64,000 nt of DNA. Source: Fimbriimonadaceae bacterium (lineage in GTDB: Bacteria; Armatimonadota; Fimbriimonadia; Fimbriimonadales; Fimbriimonadaceae). Shown piece by piece: positions 35,185-44,106 of this stretch. Both the position numbers and the translations under genes were made by a program. The stretch spans positions 62,001-126,000 of the forward strand of contig JAHBTD010000002.1 of the NCBI GenBank assembly GCA_019638775.1, in the 5' to 3' direction. The number at the start of each line of letters is the position of its first letter. Positions within the stretch are counted from its first letter, which is position 1. A model generated the notes under the pieces. The model was not told where the DNA came from. It saw only the letters and a program-made list of their open reading frames with translations, and ran no database searches.

Positions 35185-36527
35185 AGGTTGGCATCTTTGG
35201 TCTCGGGAGATCTGGGGTTAGCTCAGCCAAGGCAGCCGTCAAATCTGGGCATAAACCTATTGTCTTTGATGAGAAGCCATTAAGTGAGAAAACACAGTCT
35301 ATTGCTGATGAACTTGCACATATCGGCGCAGAGGTAGAAGCGGGCTGGAAAGGCAGTTTTCAAGATTACGGCTTAGAGTTACTGATAACGAGTCCGGGTG
35401 TTCCATACTATCACCCCAAGCTTCAGGAGGCCGTAGCGGCAGGCCTGGAAGTGATTGGAGAGATCGAATTTGCCTATCGCATCAGCAAGGCCCCCATCGT
35501 CGCCATCACCGGCACCAATGGCAAAAGCACATCGACAGTGATGGCCCACCAGATCGCTCTCGGGGCTGGATTCGATTCCGTGCTGTGTGGAAATATTTAT
35601 GGCTCGGGGTACAGCGAGCAGCCCCTCACCGAAGCTGCCGCGAACTCCACTCAGAACCAACTCCTCGTCGCCGAAATCAGCAGTTTTCAACTGGAATGGG
35701 TCAGCCAGTTCCGACCGGTGGCCGCGGGGATCACGAACATCACACCCGACCATCTCAACCGCTACCCGGGCGGGTTTGACGAGTACGCCCAAACCAAGCG
35801 CAACATTTTTAAGGCGATGCACGACAGCGATGTCGCGGTGTGGCACTCTTCCGACTCGATAGTGGAACCCCCGAAAGATCAAGGTCTTCGAATTCTGAAG
35901 TATCGACGGGCGTGGAACGATGCTTTTGAGACGTCGGAAGCTCTCGTGATCTTGGGTTGTGAACTGAGCAAGCCCGAACTCCCGTTTGGAGAGGATCACA
36001 ATAACCTCAATGCCATGTTTGCAGGGCTCTTGATCGCGGGGGTCATCGGAAAGCTGGAGAGAGGCGATCTGGAAAAAGGGCTCGAAAGCCTCAAGAGCTT
36101 CAAGGGTTTGAGCCACCGGATGGAGTGGATTGGCGAGGCGCGTGAAATCCTGTTTGTCAATAACTCGATGTGTACCAATCCAGGGGCGGTGATTGCGAGC
36201 AGCCAAAGCGTGAGGCGACCTCAGCGAATTCTGATGGGCGGCGTGAATAAAGGGCTGGACTTTACGCCTGTGGGCGACTATTTGAGGACCAGCAAGCATC
36301 ATGCTTATCTTTATGGGCAAGACGCCACCGAGATTGCCGCGCAACTAGGGGGCGATTGCGACGTCTATAAGAGTATTGAAGAAGCTTTTGCTGCGGCGGT
36401 GCAGGATGCACAGCCTGGCGAAGCCGTGATGTTGGCCCCTGGAGTGGCTAGCATGGACCAGTTTGAAGATTTTCGCGCACGCGGAGATCGCTTTAGAGAG
36501 TTAGCCAAGGAGTGGCTGAAAAAATGA
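35181..36527 (+). CDS. murD: UDP-N-acetylmuramoyl-L-alanine:D-glutamate ligase MurD
   Basis: 448 residues, adds D-Glu. The N-terminal Rossmann motif is FGLGRSGVSSAKAA, the ATP loop is ITGTNGKSTSTVM, and EISSFQLEW and NITPDHLNRYPGGFDEYA follow. The TTG start overlaps the mraY stop. The end overlaps the ftsW ATG by 4 bases. Confidence 0.96.
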   Translation: MKVGIFGLGRSGVSSAKAAVKSGHKPIVFDEKPLSEKTQSIADELAHIGAEVEAGWKGSFQDYGLELLITSPGVPYYHPKLQEAVAAGLEVIGEIEFAYRISKAPIVAITGTNGKSTSTVMAHQIALGAGFDSVLCGNIYGSGYSEQPLTEAAANSTQNQLLVAEISSFQLEWVSQFRPVAAGITNITPDHLNRYPGGFDEYAQTKRNIFKAMHDSDVAVWHSSDSIVEPPKDQGLRILKYRRAWNDAFETSEALVILGCELSKPELPFGEDHNNLNAMFAGLLIAGVIGKLERGDLEKGLESLKSFKGLSHRMEWIGEAREILFVNNSMCTNPGAVIASSQSVRRPQRILMGGVNKGLDFTPVGDYLRTSKHHAYLYGQDATEIAAQLGGDCDVYKSIEEAFAAAVQDAQPGEAVMLAPGVASMDQFEDFRARGDRFRELAKEWLKK

Positions 36528-37801
36528 AGGAAGCTTTGGCACGGAAGCCATATTTTTGGAAGCGGCGCGTTCGCGGTTTTGATCCGATGTTGTTTTGGCT
36601 CGCAGTTCTTGCCAGCCTGATCGGTCTGTTCTTCATCTTCAACGCAGGCTATCCCCGTTCGATTTCGTCAGGCCGTGGCCCCATTACAAGGGAGTTCGTC
36701 ATGCAGGGTTTATTCCTGATCGCCGGACTTGCTGTTTGGAAGTGGGCCGCGGTTCAGGCTCAAGAGAAGTGGTTGCGATGGTCCAAGCCGCTATGGTGGC
36801 TGTGCGTGGCGGCCCTTGCAGCGGTGATGATTCCCGGTATCGGAAAGGAGTTAAACGGCGCGCATCGGTGGATTGGCTACAAGCAGTTTATGATCCAGCC
36901 TGCCGAGTTTGCGAAGGTTCTTGTCGTTCTCTTCTTGGCAGGAATTCTGGCGACACGCAAGTCATGGCCATCAAAATTCAAGCGCCCCAAGACTACATCT
37001 TTGTATCTGGACAGCGTAGCGATTCCCAAATTCAAACGGCTTTTGCCTGCACTTTGGGTGGGTCTTGCATTTGGCCTTATCGCTATTGAACCTGACCTTG
37101 GCACAGCCGCTGTAATCGGGTTTGTCGGCTATGTCATGTTCGCGGTGGGAGGGATTACGCGAAAATCTCTGGTTTTTGGCACCATTGTGATTGCCGTTCT
37201 GGGTGTCGCTGTCATCCGGATGGAGTCGTATCGCCTCGATCGAATTGCCAATCACTTCCATCGCTGGGAACAGCACAACGTAGACGGCATCGCCTATCAG
37301 ACCGTGCAGTCCGAGTTGGCGATGGCGAGTGGCGGTGTGATTGGACAAGGCATTGGCAACGGTCGCGCGAAGCACGTTCTGCCAGCCGCTACAACCGACT
37401 TTATCAGCGCCACCGTCGCCGAAGAGCTTGGGCTTTTGGGCTGGCTCGCCGTGGCTTCGGTGCTTGCGGCGATTACGATCCGTCTGTTGTATCTAGCACG
37501 TTATGCGACCACCAAGTTTGGTAGCATGGTGCTCCTCGGCATTGGATCATGGATCGGAGTTCAGGCGGTTACCAACCTCATGATGGCGAACGGTACTTTG
37601 CCGCCCATCGGCATTCCGTTGCCGTTTGTCAGCTACGGCGGCTCCAGCCTTGTTGCCCTGTGGCTTGCATTGGGGATTTGTCAGGCCGTTCTTGCGCCCC
37701 ATATGGCAGTAGTTCAGGTTCAGGAGGAGGAATCATTTGAAGCTGGTCGTGACGGGCGGGGGGACGGGCGGACACGTCTTTCCGGCGCTCGAAGTCGCTA
37801 G
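36524..37801 (+). CDS. ftsW: SEDS peptidoglycan glycosyltransferase FtsW
   Basis: About 425 residues with 9-10 membrane helices. It polymerises septal glycan strands with its transpeptidase partner FtsI. GAHRWIGYKQFMIQPAEFAK, ATTDFISATVAEELGLLG and GIPLPFVSYGGSS are SEDS signatures. ATG 36524 (ATGA overlap with murD) is preferred to the GTG at 36512. Its last 22 codons lie inside the start of murG, a 65-base overlap. The basic C-terminal tail (GRDGRGDGRTRL) is probably an accident of that overlap. Confidence 0.95.
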   Translation: MKEALARKPYFWKRRVRGFDPMLFWLAVLASLIGLFFIFNAGYPRSISSGRGPITREFVMQGLFLIAGLAVWKWAAVQAQEKWLRWSKPLWWLCVAALAAVMIPGIGKELNGAHRWIGYKQFMIQPAEFAKVLVVLFLAGILATRKSWPSKFKRPKTTSLYLDSVAIPKFKRLLPALWVGLAFGLIAIEPDLGTAAVIGFVGYVMFAVGGITRKSLVFGTIVIAVLGVAVIRMESYRLDRIANHFHRWEQHNVDGIAYQTVQSELAMASGGVIGQGIGNGRAKHVLPAATTDFISATVAEELGLLGWLAVASVLAAITIRLLYLARYATTKFGSMVLLGIGSWIGVQAVTNLMMANGTLPPIGIPLPFVSYGGSSLVALWLALGICQAVLAPHMAVVQVQEEESFEAGRDGRGDGRTRLSGARSR

Positions 37802-38816
37802 GGTCGCCAAGGCCGAAGGCGCAGATCTTCTTTATCTCGGCTCTAATCGAGGTCAGGAGGGTTCGGCCTGTCACAAGGCGGGCATCACATTCCGCGGCTA
37901 CGGATCACAACCCTTGTACTCCCTAAAAACTCTGCGGGGCTGGAAGGGGTTATCAGCGCTTTTGCGAGCACGTCAGCAGGCCAAACGAGCGCTGAAGAGG
38001 CTTGACCCCGACGCGGTGTTTTCAACGGGCGGATATGCGGCGGGTCCTGTGGTAAGCGCGGCGCAGGCGCTGGGAATTCCCACGGTTCTGCACGAGCAAA
38101 ACAGCGTCCCTGGGCGCTCGAACCTGATGTTCGCCAAGCGGGCCGACATGGTCTGCCTTACCTTCCATTCATCGGAGGCGTATTTTGAGGATTGCCGCAC
38201 GGTTCGTACGGGGATGCCAGTGCGCCAGACCTTAAGGGATGTTGCCGAAGGTCCACGCGAGAAGGACCTGATGCCGCTTATATTAATTGTCGGTGGATCG
38301 CAAGGGGCTCAACCGGTGAACGAGGCTGTGCTAGCGGTTGCCACACGACTTGTGGGCCGACCGATCAACTGGCTTCACGTCACCGGTAAGCAGCATTTCG
38401 AAGCAGTCTTTCTGACCTTTGAGAAGCTGGGTCTCAAATACTGTTACGACGTGAAAGCTTATCTTGAGGCCGACGACATGGCAGCAGCTTATGGACGGTC
38501 AACCCTTGTGGTTGGGCGTTCGGGGGCGGGAATGCTCTCTGAGCTGGCTACGTTTCGCCTACCTTCCGTCGTTGTGCCCTACCCGTTTGCTTTTGCCAAT
38601 CATCAGGCATTAAATGCCGCCGAGTTTGAAGAGCTGGGAGCGGCAACGGTGATTGACCAAGAGGGCCTGACTCCGGGGCAGATGGAATCCGCTATCTTGG
38701 AGTGGATTGAGGACCCTTCCCGATGTGAAGCGGCAGCAAAATCGCTCGCCGAATGGGATTCTCCCAATGCGGCCGATCAGATCATGGAGTTTGTCCGGGC
38801 AGCCGGTGCATCGTAG
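37737..38816 (+). CDS. murG: UDP-GlcNAc:lipid I transferase MurG
   Basis: 359 residues, GT-B enzyme making lipid II at the inner membrane face. KLVVTGGGTGGHVFPALEVA at the N-terminus (split here for the motif GGGTGGH), VLHEQNSVPG, VGGSQGAQPVNEAV and the nucleotide-sugar site VVGRSGAGMLSELA. TTG start with AGGAGGAGG six bases upstream, inside ftsW. This ends the contiguous cluster; murC, murB, ftsQ, ftsA and ftsZ, expected next, are absent. Confidence 0.96.
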   Translation: MKLVVTGGGTGGHVFPALEVARVAKAEGADLLYLGSNRGQEGSACHKAGITFRGYGSQPLYSLKTLRGWKGLSALLRARQQAKRALKRLDPDAVFSTGGYAAGPVVSAAQALGIPTVLHEQNSVPGRSNLMFAKRADMVCLTFHSSEAYFEDCRTVRTGMPVRQTLRDVAEGPREKDLMPLILIVGGSQGAQPVNEAVLAVATRLVGRPINWLHVTGKQHFEAVFLTFEKLGLKYCYDVKAYLEADDMAAAYGRSTLVVGRSGAGMLSELATFRLPSVVVPYPFAFANHQALNAAEFEELGAATVIDQEGLTPGQMESAILEWIEDPSRCEAAAKSLAEWDSPNAADQIMEFVRAAGAS

Positions 38817-38820
38817 GGAT

Positions 38821-38876
38821 AACAGCAAACAGCCACCGGCGTATCGATCGCCGATGGCTGATAGCTGATAGCTGAC
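38821..38876. repeat. Heptamer array, 8 units
   Basis: AACAGCA, AACAGCC, ACCGGCG, TATCGAT, CGCCGAT, GGCTGAT, AGCTGAT, AGCTGAC. It occupies the whole gap between murG and the convergent gene. Confidence 0.7.
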
Positions 38877-38878
38877 CG

Positions 38879-40336
38879 TTATTTCATCTCAGCTTCGATC
38901 TTGGCTTTTGCTTCTTCCATTGACTTGTAGAAGTCGTCGCGCTCCTTCTTTGTCTTGAAGGTGGAGACTTCGTCCTCGCCACCCTTGTCCTTTTTCCAAG
39001 AATAGGTATGGGATCCGCCGTGGCCTTTGTCCAATCGACAGGTGCCGATCCATGTGTCGCGGCGGACGATCACTGTGTAACCATCCTTTTCGTTGCCGCC
39101 CTTGGCGAGCTTTTCGATCTTCAAGATCGTTCGTGTCGCGCCGCACTTTCCTTTCTCAACCGATCCATTCAGTAAGAATGCACCCGTCATTTCGGACTGC
39201 AGCATCACGACTTTCTCGGCAACTCCATTTGCGTTCATGTCGGCTCGATTGAACTGTAGGTAAACGACGGTTGGGTCGGTGGAGTCTGCGATTCTGACGA
39301 TGCTCGGCGTCGTGTTCTCAATCCGAATCGGGATTGGAAAAGCGCTCTCAGGAAGGCCCTGCAGGCCTGACACTTCGACGTGCAACTGTGTCTGCTCGCC
39401 CTTCATCAGCGTCGTCTTCGGTGCACTGAGCTTGAGGTTGATCATCCCTGCCTTAAGGTCTGTCGTCTCTCCATCGCAATTGATGTTAATGTCAACCAGT
39501 CCAGTGACGCCATTGGGCGTTCCAAGGACCAGATTTCGAGGTGTGCCTGCGAGAACGGGAACCTGAGTGTTGCCGACGCTCGCGGTGATGGGTTTGGATG
39601 GATCACCATTGAAGGGAACCGTAAGGGGATGCCCCGATTGCCCAATGATGATCTTTGAAGGGTCGATTGGCGGGAGGTTGGAGTTGCCGATCGGAATCTC
39701 GCAGCTGCCAATCTTATTGCCCCCAGAATCTCTGAAGATGAGTTGGGTCAGCGCGACGGCGCCAATCCCCGCAATGAGGGTAGTGTTCTTCGAGTTGTGT
39801 TTGGAATTGCCAAGCTCAACGACCGTTCCGGTCAGGGTGGAGCCGGGGTTCTGGTTCGTCGGATCCGGGGTCATGATGACGGTCCCGGAGATGGTGTCGC
39901 CTGCTCGAATATCTTGTGGCAGATAGGTCCGAATCGTTCCTGCCGCTGTCGAAAGAGTGACTGTTGTCAGCCCGTCAGTGGAGGACATGCTGACACCAGA
40001 CATGTCGTTCTTGAGTGATCCATTGCCAATGTTCTTGCCGTCCTTGGTCCAATAGAATGATTTGACTTTGGGGTCAGTGCCGTCGTAGGTCACCGTGACT
40101 TCGCAAGAATCCCCATTCTTGACTTCGCCCTTGCTGAAATCGCTTCTGCTCTTTTCAGTATCGGTGTACTTGCCGAACTTGTCGTTCTTGGTAACTTTGA
40201 CGCCTCTCGACCATTCGATGTGAAGGTCATTTGCATCTTGTCCCGTGTTGTTTTTGAATGTGAAACTGTCCGTATCCGCAGAGGCGATGGCCGCCAAGAG
40301 CGAAATCCCCAACAGTGTTTGCAGCAGTCGTTTCAT
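38879..40336 (-). CDS. Large secreted beta-rich protein, unknown function
   Basis: 485 residues. Signal peptide (MKRLLQTLLGISLLAAIASA), then a Gly/Asp/Thr-rich beta-type sequence without membrane segments, and a charged helical end (KKERDDFYKSMEEAKAKIE). Three Cys are scattered; a CGATRT and a GTCRLDKGHGG segment stand near the C-terminus. No family recognised. ATG 40336 with GAGGA upstream. It is inserted on the opposite strand between murG and murA, splitting what would otherwise be one cell-wall block. Confidence 0.75.
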   Translation of the reverse strand: MKRLLQTLLGISLLAAIASADTDSFTFKNNTGQDANDLHIEWSRGVKVTKNDKFGKYTDTEKSRSDFSKGEVKNGDSCEVTVTYDGTDPKVKSFYWTKDGKNIGNGSLKNDMSGVSMSSTDGLTTVTLSTAAGTIRTYLPQDIRAGDTISGTVIMTPDPTNQNPGSTLTGTVVELGNSKHNSKNTTLIAGIGAVALTQLIFRDSGGNKIGSCEIPIGNSNLPPIDPSKIIIGQSGHPLTVPFNGDPSKPITASVGNTQVPVLAGTPRNLVLGTPNGVTGLVDININCDGETTDLKAGMINLKLSAPKTTLMKGEQTQLHVEVSGLQGLPESAFPIPIRIENTTPSIVRIADSTDPTVVYLQFNRADMNANGVAEKVVMLQSEMTGAFLLNGSVEKGKCGATRTILKIEKLAKGGNEKDGYTVIVRRDTWIGTCRLDKGHGGSHTYSWKKDKGGEDEVSTFKTKKERDDFYKSMEEAKAKIEAEMK

Positions 40337-40497
40337 GTTTTGCCGTCCTCTCAATCGCCGGAATGCCGGCAAGATTGCAACATTACGACTACGACCTTTG
40401 TATGTCCCAAACTGTTCCCTGGTAACTTCACCAGGTCACGATTGTCATGCCCAGAAGGCGTATTTGTAAGAATTCGTGACAATTCAGTCCGGTAAAC

Positions 40498-40527
40498 TTG
40501 GCACTTGCTGCGTAGTAAGGTTAAAAT
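40498..40527 (+). promoter_or_regulatory. Promoter of murA-mreB
   Basis: TTGGCA (40498-40503), 18-base spacer, TAAAAT (40522-40527). The murA ribosome site GGAGGGG follows about 25 bases on. Confidence 0.65.
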
Positions 40528-40563
40528 GAGCTTGCTTGAACCTACCAAGGAAGGAGGGGTGAA

Positions 40564-41856
40564 TTGAGCATGTTACATATAGAGGGGGGAAGGCCTTTGC
40601 ACGGGACGATTGAAGTTCCCGGAAGCAAGAACTCGGCGCTCGCGATTCTGTCCGCTGTCGTTCTTACCGAAGGCACGACCGTCCTCCACAACGTCCCGAA
40701 CGTTTCTGATACCCGCACGAAGTCTTCTATTATCGAAAGTTTTGGAGCAAGCGTTGAATGGCGCGAAGGTTCGCTGTTTATCGACTGCTCGAACATTCAC
40801 GCTGGTGACCCAAGCGAAGAGAGCTTCCGCAAGATACGTACTTCGTTCTACATGCTCGGACCGCTGTTGGCCCGAGTAGGGAAGCTGCGAATACCGGCCT
40901 CCGGTGGCTGCAAGATCGGTGCAAGACCCGTCGACTACCACCTTAAAGGGTTGAGCCTCATGGGGGCAAAGATCGAGCTGCGCGATGGCATGTACATCGC
41001 TGAAGCCAAAGAGCTTCGCGGCACCGAAATCTATCTCGACTTTCCCAGCGCTGGGGCAACCCAACACTTGATGACGACAGCAGTGCTTGCGAAAGGCATG
41101 ACCGTCATCAAAAACGCTGCGATGGAGCCAGAGGTCACCGCTCTCGCCGACTTCCTTTGCCGGATGGGGGCAAAGATCGAAGGGGCGGGAACGGGCGAGA
41201 TCGTGATTATTGGGAAAGAAAGCCTCGACCCGTGCGAGTTCAGAGTACCGAGCGACCGCATTCAGGCCGGAACCTACCTGCTCGCGGGAGCGATCACGGG
41301 TGGAGAAGTAACCGTTACAGGAATCACACCCGACAGCCAAAGCCCGGTCGTGAGCAAACTTCGAGAGGCTGGAGCCGAAGTCAACGAGGGTCCTGATGCC
41401 GTTACTGTTTCGGCAAAGAACCGCTTGCGTGGCATCCGCATTCGAACCATGCCTTGGCCTGGTTTCCCGACCGACATTCAACAACCGGTCGCGGCAGTTC
41501 TTGCCCTTGCCGATGGTGTGAGCACGATCGAAGAGACGATCTATGAAAGCCGAATCGGGCACGTCGCCGAACTCAACCGCATGGGCGCGAACGTTCGGGT
41601 TGAAAGCGGTCGGACTTCGGTGATCCAAGGTGTTCCGCGTCTACAAGGAGCACAAGTACAGGCTAGCGATCTTCGGGCGGGAGCTGCTCTTGTTCTTGCC
41701 GGACTTGCTGCAGAGGGTGAAACCTATGTCAGCAATGTCCACTTTATCGACCGTGGCTATGAGAACCTTGAGCACAATTTGACCGGACTTGGAGCGAAGA
41801 TCGAGCGCGTTGAAGACAACAAAGCGCCCGCAAAGGAGTCGTTGGCCAAGGGTTGA
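40564..41856 (+). CDS. murA: UDP-N-acetylglucosamine 1-carboxyvinyltransferase MurA
   Basis: 430 residues, first committed step of peptidoglycan synthesis. EPSP-synthase-like fold with PGSKNSALAILSA at the N-terminus, the catalytic Cys116 in SGGCKIGARPVDYH (the residue fosfomycin modifies), and TDIQQPVAAVLALADG. TTG 40564 or ATG 40570 are both possible starts; GGAGGGG lies just upstream of either. It has its own promoter and overlaps mreB by 4 bases. Confidence 0.97.
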   Translation: MSMLHIEGGRPLHGTIEVPGSKNSALAILSAVVLTEGTTVLHNVPNVSDTRTKSSIIESFGASVEWREGSLFIDCSNIHAGDPSEESFRKIRTSFYMLGPLLARVGKLRIPASGGCKIGARPVDYHLKGLSLMGAKIELRDGMYIAEAKELRGTEIYLDFPSAGATQHLMTTAVLAKGMTVIKNAAMEPEVTALADFLCRMGAKIEGAGTGEIVIIGKESLDPCEFRVPSDRIQAGTYLLAGAITGGEVTVTGITPDSQSPVVSKLREAGAEVNEGPDAVTVSAKNRLRGIRIRTMPWPGFPTDIQQPVAAVLALADGVSTIEETIYESRIGHVAELNRMGANVRVESGRTSVIQGVPRLQGAQVQASDLRAGAALVLAGLAAEGETYVSNVHFIDRGYENLEHNLTGLGAKIERVEDNKAPAKESLAKG

Positions 41857-42863
41857 AATTCGTGACTGAAATCGGGATCGATCTTGGCACGGCGAATCTA
41901 CTTGTATTCCGTCGTGGGCGAGGCGTTGTCCTGAACGAACCGACGGTTGTTGCGATCAACTCTCATGGCAAGGTGCTTGCCGTTGGCAATGAAGCGCGGG
42001 AAATGCTCGGGCGCACTCCTGGGAACATTCAAGCGATTCGACCGCTGAAAGACGGAGTTATCGCCGATTACACAGTCACCTTGAAGATGCTTGAATACAT
42101 CCTCAAGAAGGTGTGTGGCAAGCGACCCTGGTTCAAACCCCGAGTACTCATTTGCGTTCCAAGCGGAGTCACCAATGTCGAACGCCGCGCTGTTATCCTT
42201 GCCGCCAAGGAAGCAGGCGCAGGCGAAGCCATGACCATCGAGGAGCCGATGGCCGCCGCGATTGGAGCCGGTTTACCTATCGACACGCCAGGTGGCAATA
42301 TGGTTGTGGACATCGGGGGTGGGACCACCGATATCGCCGTTATCAGCCTTGGTGGAATCGTGCTTTCTCAGAGTCTCCGAGTGGGCGGAAATAAAATGGA
42401 TGAAGCGATCATCCGTCACGTCCGCAGCGCCTACAACTTGATGATCGGGGAACCCACCGCCGAGGAGATCAAGATCAAGATCGGGTCCGCTTATCCCTTG
42501 GAGCAGGAACTGAAGATTGAGATTCGAGGTCGAGACATGGTTGCTGGCCTTCCGAAGACCGTAGAAGTGACTAGCGAAGAAGTGCGCGACGCGCTCATGG
42601 AGCCGGTACGCGCCATCGCCGAGAAGCTTTGCCAGGCGCTGGAAGTGACTCCTCCCGAATTGGCGTCGGACATTATCGAGCGAGGTATCACTCTTACCGG
42701 CGGCGGAGCGCTCTTGCGGGGGCTTGACCGTCTGCTGATGAGCGTTACCGACATCCCGGTCCGGGTTGCGGAGAATGCGCTGAACTGTGTGGCGATCGGC
42801 ACGGGTCGCGCGCTTGAAGGGCTTGAGGATATTAAGCAGTCGGGCGCGGTCTCCACGATCTAA
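41853..42863 (+). CDS. mreB: Rod-shape actin homologue MreB
   Basis: 336 residues, actin-like ATPase that guides lateral wall synthesis. The phosphate-1 motif is IGIDLGTANLLVF, phosphate-2 is VVDIGGGTTDIAVISLGG, and the adenosine motif is TGGGALLRGLD. The TTG start overlaps murA. The usual mreC and mreD do not follow; instead there is a 58-codon HicB-like gene. The organism is probably rod-shaped. Confidence 0.97.
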   Translation: MKFVTEIGIDLGTANLLVFRRGRGVVLNEPTVVAINSHGKVLAVGNEAREMLGRTPGNIQAIRPLKDGVIADYTVTLKMLEYILKKVCGKRPWFKPRVLICVPSGVTNVERRAVILAAKEAGAGEAMTIEEPMAAAIGAGLPIDTPGGNMVVDIGGGTTDIAVISLGGIVLSQSLRVGGNKMDEAIIRHVRSAYNLMIGEPTAEEIKIKIGSAYPLEQELKIEIRGRDMVAGLPKTVEVTSEEVRDALMEPVRAIAEKLCQALEVTPPELASDIIERGITLTGGGALLRGLDRLLMSVTDIPVRVAENALNCVAIGTGRALEGLEDIKQSGAVSTI

Positions 42864-42887
42864 AACTGGCGTCAGATAAAGCCGTAA

Positions 42888-43064
42888 ATGGACGAGATTA
42901 CGATTATCTTTGAGAAGGCCGAAGAGGGTGGCTGGGTCGCGTCTATCCCTGAAGTGCCCGGTGCGGTTTCTCAGGGTGAGACGGTTGAAGAGGCGCGTGA
43001 GATGGTTCTGGATGCGATGAATGAACTGACCTTGTACCGTCGTGAGCGGACGTTTGCCAACTAA
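42888..43064 (+). CDS. Orphan HicB-like small protein
   Basis: 58 residues. The partial RNase-H-like HicB/UPF0150 fold is visible: ITIIFEKAEEGGWVASIPEVPGAVSQGETVEEAREMVLDA. These proteins are usually HicA antitoxins with a C-terminal DNA-binding part. Here the DNA-binding part is lacking and no hicA lies on either side. It starts 24 bases after mreB and is probably co-transcribed. It may be a solitary regulator or leftover of a toxin-antitoxin pair. Confidence 0.8.
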   Translation: MDEITIIFEKAEEGGWVASIPEVPGAVSQGETVEEAREMVLDAMNELTLYRRERTFAN

Positions 43065-43078
43065 GCCAGAATCTATTC

Positions 43079-43987
43079 CTATCCCTCAATCATCGCATGC
43101 CGCCATCCTCGCACGCTCACAAAGCAGCTCTCGGCCCGTACCGCAAACAAGAATCGCTCCAGGATCAATGCCCCCGCGTGCAGCGTCTTCTCCCGTCCAG
43201 GCTCCATCCCGACGATCTCCTCCCTTTCTGAGATCGGCATCTCCGATAGCCAGCTCACCGCCCGGCTGATCTCTTCGTAATCGAGCCTTGCGCCATGCAC
43301 TTTCTCTGGGTTCCACTCGGGCATTCGCTCCCGGATGGTGATGAGATTTGTGCCGGTTGCCCCGAGCGTGACGACAGTCCCATGCTGATGGGGCAGGTAA
43401 CACAGCCCGATGGTTTCATCGATCTCTTTTGAGGCGCGCATCTGGGCAAGGCCGTCTGGGCATTCCTCAGAGAAAACACCGCTGAGCATGGCTAATGTCC
43501 CAACGGGATAGCTTCGACGGAAGCCCGTTTCCCAGCCTCCAGCAACGCGGTCGGCTGTGACAAGTTCGGTGGAATGTCCGCCCGGGTCGATGATGCTGAT
43601 GCGCTGTGCATCTTTGAACAGCGGATCGTTGGCAACGGCAAGGAATCCAAGCTCTGCCTCCTCATCTCCCGACAGCACTTTGATCGGTGTTCCTTGCGCC
43701 TGTCCACGAGATAGGAACTCGGGCGCGTTGGTGGCGATCCGAGCCGCCATTGTTGCCGCAACGACGATGCTTTCTGCTCCCAGCTCGCTTGCCTTTTCCC
43801 AACCCCTCTTGATCGCGGCAAGAGTTCGTTGCATCGCTGGTTCGCTGAGAACCCCGGATTTTTTGGTGCCCTCCCCGAGCGCAGTCACCTCGGAAGTCTC
43901 GCAAATGGGTCGCCAGCCTGCGGTCGTGTGCTCCATCACGGTCAGCAAAACGGAGTTTGAGCCCACGTCGAGGACGGCCTTGATCAT
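43079..43987 (-). CDS. Ppx/GppA-family phosphatase
   Basis: 302 residues, the short form of the exopolyphosphatase/guanosine pentaphosphatase family in the ASKHA fold. DVGSNSVLLTV at the N-terminus, IDPGGHSTELV in place of the usual DIGGGSTE, and TLGATGTNL further on. Length and single-domain form fit the Ppx1-like and actinobacterial types. Substrate (polyphosphate or pppGpp) is not decidable here. It converges with the HicB-like gene. Confidence 0.9.
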   Translation of the reverse strand: MIKAVLDVGSNSVLLTVMEHTTAGWRPICETSEVTALGEGTKKSGVLSEPAMQRTLAAIKRGWEKASELGAESIVVAATMAARIATNAPEFLSRGQAQGTPIKVLSGDEEAELGFLAVANDPLFKDAQRISIIDPGGHSTELVTADRVAGGWETGFRRSYPVGTLAMLSGVFSEECPDGLAQMRASKEIDETIGLCYLPHQHGTVVTLGATGTNLITIRERMPEWNPEKVHGARLDYEEISRAVSWLSEMPISEREEIVGMEPGREKTLHAGALILERFLFAVRAESCFVSVRGWRHAMIEG

Positions 43988-44010
43988 GGGAGTATTGTGG
44001 AGTATTCAGC

Positions 44011-44052
44011 GAGGTGGTAGCAGGCAGCTAGGTGTAGGGAGCTAGCCGTAGG
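44011..44052. repeat. Heptamer array, 6 units
   Basis: GAGGTGG, TAGCAGG, CAGCTAG, GTGTAGG, GAGCTAG, CCGTAGG. It lies in the shared upstream region of the divergent ppx-like and xylB genes. Confidence 0.75.
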
Positions 44053-44106
44053 AATATCAAAAATTCCGAAATCCTAGCCACCGTTTCCCCAAGTACACTC
44101 CACTCC

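Noticed and set aside
35379-36344. Minus-strand frame of 321 codons
   Set aside because: Antisense shadow of murD.
40573-41628. Minus-strand frame of 351 codons
   Set aside because: Antisense shadow of murA.
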